64,000 nucleotides of DNA from Osmia lignaria lignaria. Its lineage: Eukaryota; Arthropoda; Insecta; Hymenoptera; Megachilidae. Made by a program: the position numbers and the translations under genes. Shown here in pieces: positions 51,725 to 64,000 of the stretch (position 1 is its first letter; every line of letters starts with the position of its first letter). The DNA lies in NCBI RefSeq assembly GCF_051020975.1, contig NC_135033.1:11993501-12057500 (forward strand), read 5' to 3'. A model generated the notes under the pieces. It searched no databases. It was not told the DNA's origin and worked only from the letters and a program-made list of their open reading frames with translations.

Positions 51725-52312
51725 ATGAAGAGTGAAAACAATTCTTTTACGAAGAATGAAACCGAACAGAAACAATTTAACAAAGAAATTTATACAGAGA
51801 ACGAGGTAAATGCAGAAAGAGTGAACTTTGTATCACAATTGTGTGTTCGATGCAAACACGTGAAAGAAGTATCAAAGGAGAGGACGGATGTTCCACAGTT
51901 AGATAGAAACGCATTTCCGTTGCTAACGACTTTCCTTTACAATCTTTCAGTCTCGCAAACCAATTTCCTGTACGAAATTTTTTTTCTAACTTTGTCTCCG
52001 ATTGTGTACCCGCGAAAATCGAATAGCATCTCGAAGAAGAGACATACTTTTCGTGAAAAGAACACGAGATGTCCTCGTGAAATTGTTCTCGTTTGGTTCA
52101 TTCTATTTGGATTTTCACGAATCCATTTTCCTTTCGTATATAGGATTCTAAATATACCTACTCTATTAGTAAACGACTCAATTTATCTAATATTAATCAG
52201 GTTCCAATTAGAAGATGTCTACGTGTTTCCTTCTCCTCTATGGCGTTCGTTCGAACATAATTGGCCAGTCGGCGTGTTCGTAATAATTTACTCAACTTTC
52301 CATGGTCCCTGA
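51725..52312 (+). other. Unusually long unexplained ORF, 195 codons
   Basis: This is the longest open frame in the window outside any recognised gene, from ATG 51725 to TGA 52310-52312 (open from 51713 with a TTG codon). The first 60 residues are charged and hydrophilic (MKSENNSFTKNETEQKQFNK at the start). The second half has three hydrophobic stretches, for example IVLVWFILFGF and LLVNDSIYLILIRF, which could be membrane segments. A CVRCKHVKEV motif near residue 45 has one CxxC pair, too little for a zinc finger. A weak acceptor-like CACAG lies immediately before the ATG. No family is recognised. It may be an orphan gene, an exon or a decayed mobile element, or simply chance. Confidence 0.2.
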
Positions 52313-52949
52313 TGGGAATTCAGAAGCAACTGGCATTTCGCTTCGGCTTATAAGGGAAGAGGAACCGATGTTAAGCCGGCTATTCCTCCGTAAGACAACT
52401 TTGTTTTAACAGCACATGGACACAAGCTTTAATCTGTTTGCCTCTGAATCGATTTCGAATATCCTTCAAAGATTATCTTCGAAAATTAAGTTTTCCTTCG
52501 AACATTTGATTTTCTAATTATCTCAGTTCTCTTCTCTTTTATAGTCATTTTATCGTGGAGAAATTTTCGTGTAGAATTCCCAAGATTCGTATAATTGTAA
52601 GTTTAAAAGGATATATTTCTCTTGTAAATATCGTGCAATTTTCTGACTCCAGAACCGTAATTAAGACTTTCAGCCATTTAGTTGTGTTTACACTCTGCAT
52701 AAAAGTTTCATTAAAAAATTCTTAAGACGTAGCTTCAGTTTTTAAAGTAAGGTTTTTCTTTCCAAATTAGGAAGCTACAGTTTCCTCTTGAGCATTGAGC
52801 CACAGGTAAATAGTGGTAATTAAAGTTCTTGCAGTTGTAACTTCAACGAGGGATGAATAATAAGGATTATTTTCTTTCAAAGTAAAAGTAAAATGAAATT
52901 TGTTAGTTGATAACATTTGAGGGATAATATTTTATTACAAACGTACAGT

Positions 52950-53012
52950 ATAAAATTTAGAAAATGAAAATAATATGAAATACGAAATTAAATTAAAATT
53001 AGGATTCTCTCC
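52950..53012 (-). repeat. Dispersed repeat family 1, copy C
   Basis: Read on the minus strand it gives an ATGGAGAGAATCC core and a tail TATTTCATATTATTTTCAT, the same 19-base tail as copy A. Its far end is shared with copy D. This copy best links the left and right halves of the family. Confidence 0.6.
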
Positions 53013-53257
53013 ATTCTCTCTCTTCTCTAATTAAAAAAAAAAACAATACAGAAATAGTATTTTGAATAGCAATTATATAAAATAATAAATAGAATGTTTA
53101 AATTTGAAAATTAATTATTTCTGTTCTCATTAATTATAATTTCATATCTATTTTCCATTTTAACCCAAATAATTGGTCTCTCAAATATTCCTCCTACTTA
53201 AAAAGATTTATCAAACGAAAAATGGCCATTCTGAACCATATCCTGATCGATGAATTC

Positions 53258-53289
53258 AGGTGCACGGTATATTGCCATACTGTGCACCT
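53258..53289. repeat. 13-bp hairpin with 6-base loop
   Basis: AGGTGCACGGTAT (53258-53270), loop ATTGCC, ATACTGTGCACCT (53277-53289). Twelve of 13 positions pair as Watson-Crick, and the remaining one is a G-T wobble if transcribed on the plus strand. It is too short for a typical microRNA precursor, and pairing does not clearly extend outward. Confidence 0.5.
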
Positions 53290-56200
53290 CGGAGTCACGA
53301 CATTAATTAATGTCACCGCTGTAACCTTAATCCCGAATCAAGTAATCCGTGGATTATACGACACACTCCTATCTCGACTGTCCAAGCTAGTATGCATCCT
53401 CTTTGGTTACTGTTGTTCGAAATTGAAACGGTGCTAGTCGCTTAATGCTCACCACACGCCAACTGTGAAAGCTTGAATTCGGCCCTTTGCATCCGTAATA
53501 ATCCAGACCCTGTGTATTAATTAATTTCACACCTGTTTCATAGCGCAGAAACTTTTGTATTCTCTGACAAACGTGACTCTGCTTCCACCTAATTTAGATA
53601 CAGATACAGCGGGAAATGCTGTAACGAAATACGTATTGTGTTATTTGGAAGCTCTGTAGTAAAATTCATCTGTAATTGAAATTTTCCAAAAATAGAAATA
53701 ATTTCGCAAATGTCAAAAGCTCTTGTTTCTTTGCAAATCCCATGGTACAATCTCTATGATGGTCGTAAAACGTCGTATCAGTTTTTTCCTGTCCAAACCT
53801 TGGAGCAATTCTTGTAGAAGTCGATCCAGTTTTGCGAAAGTTATCAAAATGTAACAAAAACCCATCGAAGTTATCCAAAGTGGATTCTAGACGGAACTAT
53901 GGAACTAGACTTTGTTGAAGTCCGCTGAATCCTCTAAGAAGCTGATTCCAAGCTGGACGAGATTAGAAGTTGAAAATGCGTTTAGAAATGGTCAGAGCTC
54001 GCGAAAGTGGGTCAGAATTCTCACGAGGGTCTATCGCAGCTACGTATTCGAAGTTGAATGAAACCTGGTGAATATTTCGGTGTACGTGACACGGGATGAT
54101 CGTCATTGAACTGCGTTTATTTACCTCGAAATTACTCAAGAATAGAATGTTACAATAATAATTAATTAAAAATGCATCGATTCAGGTATTTTATTTATAG
54201 TCAGAATGGTCGGATAAACTGAAGCAGAGGTAAATGCATCGGAATCAAATGAATAACTAAAGACGAGGAAACAGGTTGTTGGAATGAATCGAAACTTTAG
54301 TTGCTTGCTGTTCGCTTGAACGAAGAAACTCGTGAACCTTCAACGAGATTCGATTCGAAGAGAAACGCTATTTAGACGCTTGTAATCAGCCTAGCCCAGA
54401 TTTAGAGAAACCCGTGGCCGGTTCTCCTCTAATCTATTTAACTCGTCTAGTGTCCTTTGAAGTCCGAGCCACTCCTCTAATTTCGGGCTAAATCGAGCCG
54501 GATTATGTCGTTTCTAAGAGGATTTTTCAACGAGTCTATTTGAGTCTACCTGGATACTTGCTCGTTTCACTAAAACTCTCTGTGAATCGTTTCTATCCAT
54601 ATCGACCCTATAACATTTTTCATTAGGGAATTTAAAAAGTAAATTTTTCATCAATTTAAATCGTACACAGGGTGATTAATTTTTGACAGATACGATAATT
54701 TTTCGAGTACCTTCAATAAAAATCAATAGATTTCCCATAAATAGACTGTCTGATTAAATATTGGATTTCCATTTGGGGTAAATTTAATCAAAATGGCACA
54801 CAAGGGTCGAATCAATTTTTCTGATATCAAATCTCCATGATTTAGTATTATTTACGATCGGAGAACTTAGATATAATTTTATCTAGGACCTAGATTTTAG
54901 GTTTTCATTCATTTATTGTTCCTGATCAGGTGGCCTAAATCTGTTGTCCAAGGATATCGTGTCTCGGTATCCGATTCAACGTAAAGGAAACATTCGAACT
55001 ATGTATCCCCGTAGCATGCATAAGCCGATCGGTGCAGGAACGTGCCAAAAATGGCCGATGAAATGTGGCGAAAGTTTTCGGTTGTGCATCCGAAGCGATC
55101 AGGATTTACGAGATCCGAAGATTTATGAGGCTTTGTCAGAAAGTTTTATCGTTGCCGGCTTACCACTAGCAAATTTCGTAATATTGAATTGGTGAATATG
55201 AAACTGCTCTTTGGAATAATTCGCTTCGAATAAGTAATTTTTCGTAATTTTATTTAATCAATAATTTGAGAAACTGTTAGATGTACAAATTGATTCGGTA
55301 TCCTTTCTTTTCTGCCGGTAGAATATAAAATGTCGCCGTCGCGTTATTAACGTGACATTATTTGTTCTCAATCAACAAAGCAGCGATATTACCCGATGAA
55401 TTTATTATTCATCGCACAAACACGATATAACGGTATGAAATTATTACCGTGAAATGCCAGTTGGTTCTGTTTTCAAATAATGTCTGAAGTAGCAATAAAA
55501 CGATGCGGAAGAGGAATAATAAAAATAATTAAATCATTCTACGTAATTATTTGTAATTACTCGTTGATGCATAATATCGTATGAATTGAAAAACAGATAT
55601 AAAGAGCTTCGTACAATATAAAATACCAGAACTTTGACATTGATGATAGAGTCAATGAATTAATTTAATTAATTAATTCGCTAAGTTTATCAGAAAAATG
55701 ATTGAACATTCGTTTTAAACACGCGATCGTAATGTCGAGCGATCTTAAAACATGATTGAAGATAAAAAGTCTCCGAACTGTCAAAGATATAGAGAGCGTT
55801 TTAAACGGCTGGGTAAATCTTGAAAGCTTGGGAAGTTGTGAAATACTGAAGCTTAAGCAGAGACGAAAGTTACATGAACGTTGTAAAACTCGTCAGAGAA
55901 ACTAACCTCGTAAAGTTAACGCGATTTCCACGGATATTTTTTTTTCCACATAAAAAGGAATTTCTGTGGACATTATACGTCAAGCTTTACCAAGTCTTCC
56001 GACAGTAAAATAACCAATGTTTAATATTGCTTTCGTTTGAAATTAAAAATAAGCATATTTTATATTTAAATAAAAGTCCTTAAGGTTAAAGGGCTTCATT
56101 ATTCCAGTTTTCAACATTTTCAAGTACCCTTTCGGAAGCTTTTTCAGCTCAAAATAATTTTTCCCGATCAAATTGCCAAAAAGTTTAGAGTGCAAAGAGT

Positions 56201-56512
56201 TCGATCTTCTCCGAAATTTGAATTCAATCCGTTTCCAATCAAAAACTGTTTGCACCGATTCATGCGGGTATTGTTCCAATCCTCTCTATTTCCTGAACAT
56301 TTTTTCTGCTTCGATTCACTCTCAATGTAGAATGATCGATTCTTCTTTAAACAGTCACGACGACGAAAAATGTACAGACTAATTTCTATTATAGTAGCTG
56401 AGTTGTTCTCTAATTAACGTGGAGCTAATCAAGATGCTTTAACTTGTGACTCGTACATTTTCATTGAAATCCTGATAAAGGATGTGGAAGAATGAAAAAG
56501 CAACAGGAAACC

Positions 56513-56770
56513 GTAGATGAATAGAGCAGAGACAGGATCAGGAAATAGAACAGACCGAGGTCAAAGCGAATAGAACCGAATCAAAATAGAGCATGAAAGT
56601 GAATAGAGCAAAGGAAAGCAAAGTGTAAGTAGATACTGTAACAGGAAATAGAATAGAGCAACGTCAAAGTGGACAGGGAAAAAGGAAATAAAGTACAGAA
56701 GAGGATAGAGTAACGATAGATATAGCAGGAAATAGAATAGAGTGAGAAAAATAGAAAATAGTCGAATATA
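56513..56770. repeat. Degenerate purine-rich minisatellite
   Basis: AGGAAATAGAA recurs at 56538, 56643 and 56729, and a longer unit with GAGGTCAAAGCGAATAG-like sequence recurs at least twice. The whole block is almost free of pyrimidine runs, with ATAGAGCA-type words scattered through it. It was probably built by slippage and has since decayed. The open frame on the minus strand here is a by-product. Confidence 0.6.
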
Positions 56771-57185
56771 ACAAAAGGACATTGATATTTTTGTATAATT
56801 AGGTTTTAATTTCTTTAGGTTTTGTATTTATCATTATCAAATTAATTAAAATTATTTCATTATTGTTTCTAATAGAATCACAAATTTCCTACTTCACATT
56901 TGGCAAAATAGAAAAATATATGACAATAGAGGAAACTACATAGAGTCTATAAATACAATAGAATAGAACATACAATTTCCATCGTTCTACTTTCCATCTT
57001 GATAGAACCAGTATCGAGAAACGTCAATGAAAGGTTTTCTTTTTTCCACTGGTTCTAAGATGCATCATTATTAAATCCGTACCGCGAAAGAGCACGAGCA
57101 GGCTTAAAGTTTTTCTCAGAAAATTCCATTATCGATCGACGAAGCAAGTTCTATTCAGCTTTAGTTAGCCGATACCATTGGGAAA

Positions 57186-57221
57186 ACGAAGACGAAGACG
57201 AAGACGAAGACGAAGACGAAC
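57186..57221. repeat. (ACGAAG)n hexanucleotide microsatellite
   Basis: About six near-perfect copies of ACGAAG. On the minus strand this would encode a Val-Phe repeat, but no gene is recognised there. Confidence 0.85.
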
Positions 57222-58116
57222 GATGGTGGTGGGTACCTTTGTGAACAGATAGGGTACCCATTTCTCGTGTCGCGTTTACTCACTATTTGCACCGTTTGAG
57301 AGACGTTTGACCGAGTTTCCTCCATTATTAGAATCGATGGTACATTAGGAGCGTTGCTTGCTTGAATTTTACAGATAATGTCCAAAGTAGACCCTGGAGG
57401 GCCGACTTAGCCTTTTATCGACCGATGAAAAGGTACCGTGAAGAGTTATCGCGAAACTGATATTTTGTCTCGATAAAAGCCACTTTGCCAACCTTTCAAA
57501 TCATCCTGATACCTTTGATTCCCGTTTCTCTCCCAACATTTTAGACAATTTATGTTTATGATCAATGTTAGAGAGGATATAGAGTAAATTGTACAATGAT
57601 TTACGCTTTAAACTGAACTTCTATTTCGAAACTTTAATTACCATGTTGCCATTTATTTAGGAAATTCTATGAAATTTTTTATTTAATAATTCCGATATAA
57701 ATTCCAAATAATTTGATAAACGATAAGCAGAAAAGTATTATAAAAAGAATTGAATATAGAGAAATCAATCGTTGAAGGGAGGAGAGATTTAGAAATCCAT
57801 CGTCCCTTCAAAGTTACATAAATTCTACTTTGCCATTTTAAAATATTCATCGATCATTTCGCCTCGTTGTACTCGATCATCGTTCTACTTTTCCCTTCGT
57901 TTCGTTTCGAACAGCCCTCTTTTTTTTTATAGAAAAAAAAAAACGGTGAAAAAGCTTTCCCGAACGATCGCCAGAGGAACCATTAAAACCCAATAAATCC
58001 TCAGCCCCATATCAACGAACTTTTGATTTGTTTTACGTTGACGTACCGATGCAACCGGTTGAATTTGATATATTGCAGATAGAATGAAATATTGTGACGA
58101 CATAGGTTTTTTCTTT

Positions 58117-58156
58117 AATCCTTGAACGGTGGAACTTGGGTCAGTCGTGACCCAGA
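58117..58156 (-). repeat. Dispersed repeat family 2, copy G
   Basis: On the minus strand it reads CTGGGTCACGACTGACCC, then AAGTTCCACCGTTCAAGG. It matches the TGACCC...ACCGT...AGG layout of copies E and F. Confidence 0.45.
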
Positions 58157-59138
58157 TATGCGAAATGTATATATAATAATATTTTGAGTAAAGTTTAGAG
58201 CACAAATTTTATAAGAAAATTTGTAAATTTGGAATTTGGGATTTGGTATTTAGAATTCAGAATTCTATACTACGAAACGACATAATTCATGAAACCCACA
58301 TATGTGAAGTAATAAATTCAGATTTAGCATACCTTCCTTTCTCTCGAAACTTTCCAAGTACTTTCAAAGTTTCGCTGTACTCCCGAAAGCTCTGCTCTCA
58401 CCACATACTGTTTGCTTACACTATTTGAACACTCATCCTTCAAACATTTCCGGAAATACAAGAAGAACATAACTACTCTAATACAAGTACACCTTGTTTG
58501 AGTTTTCGTCCCCAAATAATACTCTGTTCTCGTGAAACTTACTACTTTCACATTTTTCTCCAACCAAGAGATAATCACAACAAATTGATTCATTTTACAG
58601 ACATAATTGCTGGAAGGTATTAGTAGAATTATTAATAGAAGGCATGTCTTCGGAATGAACGTTAAATCCGATCGTTAGTTACGGAAACAAGATACATTAT
58701 TAAGCTTCCTTTCTAGTCCAAAGAAATGAACGTTTGAATAATTGAACTATCGCGATTAGTCTTTTGGATCATTAAAGAAATTAAAAAGACAATGGGTTAA
58801 ATAAATAACGAATTCAATGCAATTTTGAGTTTAGCCATTAAATTAAATTAAATGGTATTACTCTTCTTATATATAATTTTTGTAAAAGAAATTCAATGGA
58901 ACGTTTTCATTCTTATCGGTCCTGTAAGTTATGATGCGAATAAAAGTTAGATGCTTTTCCATCCCGATGACAGAGTCTCAAAGGGAGATTTCTCCGCTAT
59001 TTCTCAATCTTCGAGCTAGAAACGTGGTATCCAGAAGGACGTTTTCAGAATTCGACTCAACTTTCGCCATCATGCACCCATAGAGAAGTCGAGGTTCAGA
59101 ACTTTAGGTCGTTGAGTCACTGGCATGCGACGACGCGA

Positions 59139-59150
59139 CGCGACGTCGCG
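59139..59150. repeat. CpG palindrome
   Basis: CGCGACGTCGCG is a perfect 12-base palindrome in a local GACGACGCGACG repeat. It is notable only because the surrounding DNA is AT-rich. Confidence 0.5.
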
Positions 59151-60676
59151 AATAAGAAACGTTCATCCTCCTTACGGGATTTGCATGATAAAAAACGGTG
59201 AAATGAAATAGACTTGGTGCATCTTGATGTTTTATATTCTCATGATTTTCTCTTTTGCTGTTTCCTTTGGAAGAGAATTATTCCTTTTCTACCTTGGAAA
59301 AACTTTTGGAAAACGTTCAAGAATGAGAGGGTGATTCATGGTTCAAACGTCTTCATTTTTATGGATTATAACCTTTTTGAAACATTCAAACCTTGGTAAC
59401 TTGAAAGTGATATAAATTTTAATTCCGTTCTAATTTCATTTTAATTTCGATTTAATTATTCGAAAAGCACCAAATTATCAAAAGAAGAAAAATTATTCGA
59501 TTGAAAAATCATTTCTTTGAAATTACATAAATTGTGTTTGGTGAAAGGAAGAAAGGAAGCGATATAAGAAAGGTTGAAAGAAACGTCGAAGATCGTTCAT
59601 GGAAGACCGCTCCCTTAACAATTTTAGCACGTAAATCCGCCGGATTCGTTGACTCATGACGTTTAATTTATTTATCGAAATAAGAGTGAAGCAAAGTTAA
59701 TCCCTTTAAACCGATAGACTTTGATGTATTGCGGCAGTGACGTCGTCGCCGCTGATATTTTATGTATGAACCAAGGAAAGTAGACGGACGCTCGATAATA
59801 TCTGAATTTTCAACAAACCATTAGAACTTTTGCTTGGAAGGTATACCTTGTTTCTAATGCAGTTTTCATTCATAATTCTTCAACCAATTTTTCTACATAC
59901 TTTTGTATGATTGAATTAAGAATTGATTCTGTTAGGTATAGCCAACTTGGGTGTATGTAAGAAATCCTACATATTATTTTCAAAATAATAAAAATAAGAA
60001 AACGACTTTAAAAGCAAAGGGAAAATCTTTTCCATGGTTCTTGAAAATACGAGTATAAAAGTCAAATATATGATATTTCCAAGACTGAAACAAAGTATCT
60101 GCTTCTTCTGTTTCTAGAATTTTTTACTTCTTGCTTCTTACCTTTTTCATCTGCGCACTATTTTTCACTTGTTTATGGATTTCCATTGTTATACCTTCAG
60201 TAGTAATTCGCGTTTTTATAGCTTTCGATCTCGTTGCTCCGATTCGAAGGGTTCGCGAAATATCACTGGCAACATTTTATAAGGATCAGCCGTGGATATT
60301 CCAGAAACAAAATTTCTGATATAAAACCCTACTATCTTTTTACGGTCCTTTTTTTCACATCAAAAAGTCAGTAGCTTTAAACTTGTCTGTGAAATGAAAA
60401 TCATCGCATTACCAAAAGGAGTTTAAAATTACAAGAATCCAAAATTTAATAAGATACAAGAACATCAAAGTTTGATGAAAATTATTTTAAATTCTTACAT
60501 ACTGTGTTTCCAATATATGAAAATCTTCCACTTAGAAATAGCTTTAATCAAAATTCTTCTTGTACGTGAATATTAAATAGCTTCAAAAATGAAAATTCAA
60601 AAGGTTAATAATAACAAAAGCAGAAGCTGTCAAGTGCAGGTATTTCGACGAACAGTTAAAGGGCATATTTGCAGGT

Positions 60677-60690
60677 GTACACATGTGTAC
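60677..60690. repeat. 14-base palindrome GTACACATGTGTAC
   Basis: A perfect palindrome. Related words (ACACATGTG, GCATGTGTAAG) recur about 200 bases downstream near 60875-60900. It could be a binding site for a dimeric factor. This rests on symmetry alone. Confidence 0.45.
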
Positions 60691-63600
60691 GGTTGATCGA
60701 GTGGTTAGAATGTACTTTGATTATACACAGAATGTATTCAATCAGGAAATATTGCTTTCACCCCCCGATTCAGGGAATGATTTTCACCACTGACACGTGT
60801 TAAACGTCGTTTACACTGGGTTGGTATAACGTACAGGATCAAGCTGGGGTCATTTTAGCTCGAATTATTATGATACACATGTGGGTGCATGTGTAAGTGT
60901 CAAGAAAGGTCTTTTGTTGGTCCAGAGACAATGATTTATTGTCCCCGGTCAGAGAGATGATGTACCAACCTGTTTTGAAATTCTAATTAGGAATTTCGAT
61001 CACACTCTGTTCGTTTAAGCTTATTTCGTACACGATTGATATTTCGGAGAATTTCTGCTCATTTTATTATTTTTTATAATAAATAAAAATGTTAGATTCG
61101 TATATAACAGGAAGGGTTGGTAAACTGGATAATTTCATTGGCCATGGCAGCTTTGTAACATTATATTCAAGGGTGTCTCGTCGAAAGTTGTTGAAACTTG
61201 TTTCGTTGAAACTAGCTAGCTGACAAGCTGTTCGTTTCTCATCCTCGTGTGACAAGGGAAATTCGATTCGCCACCGTGCACTCAGATCATTTATAACACC
61301 TCGACTTCTGACGATGGTGGTTCGTTAAGAACAGCCATTTAAACTTTTAGTCTTCTTTCTCTGGATATTTTTTGAAAGTTCCGTTAATTATCACTGCTAT
61401 CAGGAAAGTTTCCACCAAGAAACAATTATTCTTACCTTGTAATTAAGCAAGAGAATGATCACTTCACGTCATCTGCATCGTATCGAAGAAGAAGTGCTTT
61501 CGAAGGATCAAGAATCTTAAAGATATCTCTAGGGAAATCATTTACAAAACGATTATGAAGAAAAATTTCTTTAGAAAAAGAATTTATCTTGAAATCAAAG
61601 CTTGATGATACATCGATATAAAAATTTGTATTATAGATTTTATTAAAAAATAGTATCATGGATGATTAAATAAGGATACAAAAACAAGGAGGAATTTTTG
61701 AGATTTTTAAAGGATGATTGTCGATCACGGTGATTGGTCGCCAGAGAAATTGCAATTAGTTCGATAATTACAGGACGTCGAAATAAAAGAGAAAGGAAAA
61801 GGAAGAGGAGGTGGGCGAGAAGAAAAATCGGAGGACATCTAGTTCAGCCTGGGAAACGCAATTACCAGACGATATCCGAGAACCAGGACCCTCGTCGCAG
61901 CAAATATTGAAAGAGCACCGATGAACACACAAGCTCGATCGTCGACGTTGAAGGCAAACGACAGTTAATACAACACAATTGCTTACAGGCATGCTCGAAC
62001 GAGCTGTTAAAGATTTTCGTTTTAACCCTTTCCGTTCATAATCGTCATTACTTACTTATCCTTATTAATTTTGCTAATGGAAATTACGGATAAAAGGTAT
62101 ACACAGAACTAATAATATAATTACTTTAAATACTGTAGCTTACCGTGCCATACCCTGATACCTATACATGGTCATTTACATACTTAAGTAAATAAAGTTT
62201 TTATTTATGTATCATTGTTTCCTTTCTCTTTTCAAATTTTTCTAAATTTAACCAGAGAGATATTTTGTCCCTCAATTATTGTAATACTACTATCTTCTCA
62301 ATCTGTTTTTGGTGTACACAATGTACTGTTGTTCAGTATCACATAGGACAAAACCATTCAGCTCTTTGGCGAATTAGTACCTACCAACGTAACGCTTTGT
62401 TAATTAACGCATAGCTACGCACTGAGCATGTTAACGTGCCCCTGTTTCGTTACAAATTAATAATACCACGTGTTTCTAACGATGTTAGCGAACGTGTACA
62501 CCTGTTCTCGTCGGACATTGTTCGATGTGAGTTGTGCGAATCATATACGAGAGTGTGGATTTAAGTGTACACGTGCATTCTCGGTTGATTTTAACCCATT
62601 TCAACTTTGGTATAAAAATGCAATTTTTTATTCTTCTAAATTTTGAAGGAATGTAATTTTTAATGTAGTTTTTAATTTATTTTTTGGAAGATAATTATTA
62701 GAATCTAACTTTGAAATTATCTTGGATTTCGATATTTTGATAAATCCATTCCTATTTATTTGTATTTTATACCAATTTGCTAGAAAAGAGAAGTTTGCTC
62801 TCTTGATTACTAAGAAATAAAGGGAAGAAGCTTGAACCGTTCCTCGATGGTCTTTTCGAATTATATCCCGTCACAATTCATTTAAATGTCGTTAAGGGAA
62901 ATTGCTCTTTTTCTACCTAAGAAAGTACTCGATTCGATTTACCTTCTTCTCTATTCGCCAAGCGCAGGTCGAGTTCGTTACGATCAATCTTCATTAGCGT
63001 ACAGAACTTCCGATAAGACGAGACAACATCTTTTCAAAGTATTATTTTCCGGCTTATCACCGGGGAAAAATTGTAAAGACAGCTCCTTAATTTTCAACCT
63101 CGAACACGATACAGAAACCTGATTCCGTGAGATAAATTTTTTTTTTCTTGTACTCTCATCGATATTCATGAAGCAAAAGAATAACCCAAATGTGAGTCTA
63201 TTTTTCATCGATCTCGTTTCAACAGTTTCTTTCATGAATATAAATACTGTCTCTTTTTGACATACACTTGGAACATCCTAGAAAATTTGATAATCAGTCG
63301 ATCGCATCGAAGAAAGTATTACAAGTTTCCAATAAAAAATATTAATTACACGCTAATTAAATAATTTTTTTCGTTATGTAAGCAAAATTTATATTATATA
63401 ATTTTTTATCGATTTCCAATCAATTTAATAATTGAAACATGATCAATCGGTTCAAGAGAAGTCTTTCCAATCTTCAACAAAAATTAGCTTACAAAATAAC
63501 GTTATTAAAATCTTTATAAACTCATTCCTCACATAACAAAAACTAATTATATTTCCAATCAATTCAATAATAAAAACATTTCAATCACTCGGAGAGAAAT

Positions 63601-64000
63601 TAAATTGCCAATTAATCAGCTCATATTTCGTCTCTTTCTCGAACTCTCTATCGATATGGAAATTATCCAGCCGACTTTCCCAATACAAATGAGATTGTTC
63701 AAGAGAATGGTAATCATATCGCGTGTATTATTAGGAGCGCAACAAATTGCGTATGTATTAGAGGATTAATCGGCATCTGGTTCGACGAGGAATTGGCTGC
63801 TCGGTAAATTAGCCACATTATATGAAACACGGTTTAACACCGCACGTGTGAATTGGCTGTTTCGATTGATATGTGATTGATGGACACAGCTGCATAGCTA
63901 CAGAGTTCCCTCTGATAACCAGCCATTGTTTGTTTGTGAAATGCTAGGGAACCGGACACGAGCACGTTAATTGATCGAAATTTGTTCGTACGCGGTCTGT

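Larger units (their letters stand above)
52313..64000. other. Non-coding stretch, no gene recognised
   Basis: No exon is recognised. The stretch contains repeat copies C and G, a hairpin at 53258, a degenerate minisatellite at 56513-56770, a hexanucleotide repeat at 57186-57221, and palindromes at 59139 and 60677. A mixed-composition block at about 63730-63960 could be a conserved regulatory element, but I cannot test conservation here. Confidence 0.45.

Noticed and set aside
56561..56782. Hydrophobic minus-strand frame resembling a membrane protein
   Set aside because: It is the reverse reading of a purine-rich minisatellite, which forces Leu, Phe, Ser and Tyr codons.
1..64000. tRNA, rRNA, well-known insect microRNAs and CRISPR arrays
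   Set aside because: No B-box with a matching cloverleaf, no familiar microRNA mature sequence and no spaced direct repeats were seen by eye. A covariance-model scan would be decisive.

Overview
The window looks like arthropod, most likely insect (possibly hymenopteran), nuclear DNA. It is strongly AT-rich, it has compact GT-AG introns and long stretches of non-coding sequence with A/T homopolymer runs, and its one confident gene is split into many small exons. The species assignment is an impression from composition and cannot be proven from this window.

The one gene I can support firmly is a plus-strand ciliary/flagellar coiled-coil gene, CFAP58 (CCDC147 family). Its coding exons run from 20818 to 29473. 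I joined eleven coding exons by their splice sites. Every exon-exon phase closes, and the result is 895 residues, close to the size of vertebrate CFAP58. Family landmarks are visible in order along the C-terminal half. A non-coding first exon with a TATA-like box probably lies near 19448-19538. A likely poly(A) signal of variant type is at 29558.

Region by region: 1-19447 is non-coding apart from a short GC-richer island at about 15950-16345 with a good plus-strand TATA box. 19448-29600 is CFAP58, with a 23-bp inverted repeat and dispersed repeat copies in its introns. 29600-40500 has no recognisable gene. 40550-41575 is a GC/CpG-rich, promoter-like island. It ends in a probable first coding exon (ATG at 41547, splice donor after 41575) of an unidentified plus-strand gene whose later exons are not seen in the remaining 22 kb. 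41576-64000 is therefore plausibly its long first intron. It holds repeats, a minisatellite, hairpins and one unusually long unexplained ORF (51725-52312).

Two short dispersed repeat families, probably related, recur across the window in both orientations and on both sides of CFAP58. One is marked by an ACCATGGAGAGAG-type core followed by AT-rich sequence. The other is marked by TGACCC...GAGGGTT. I found no tRNA, rRNA, known microRNA, CRISPR array or intact transposon. I found no convincing new multi-gene system; the best leads are the orphan promoter/first exon, the 195-codon ORF and the repeat families.
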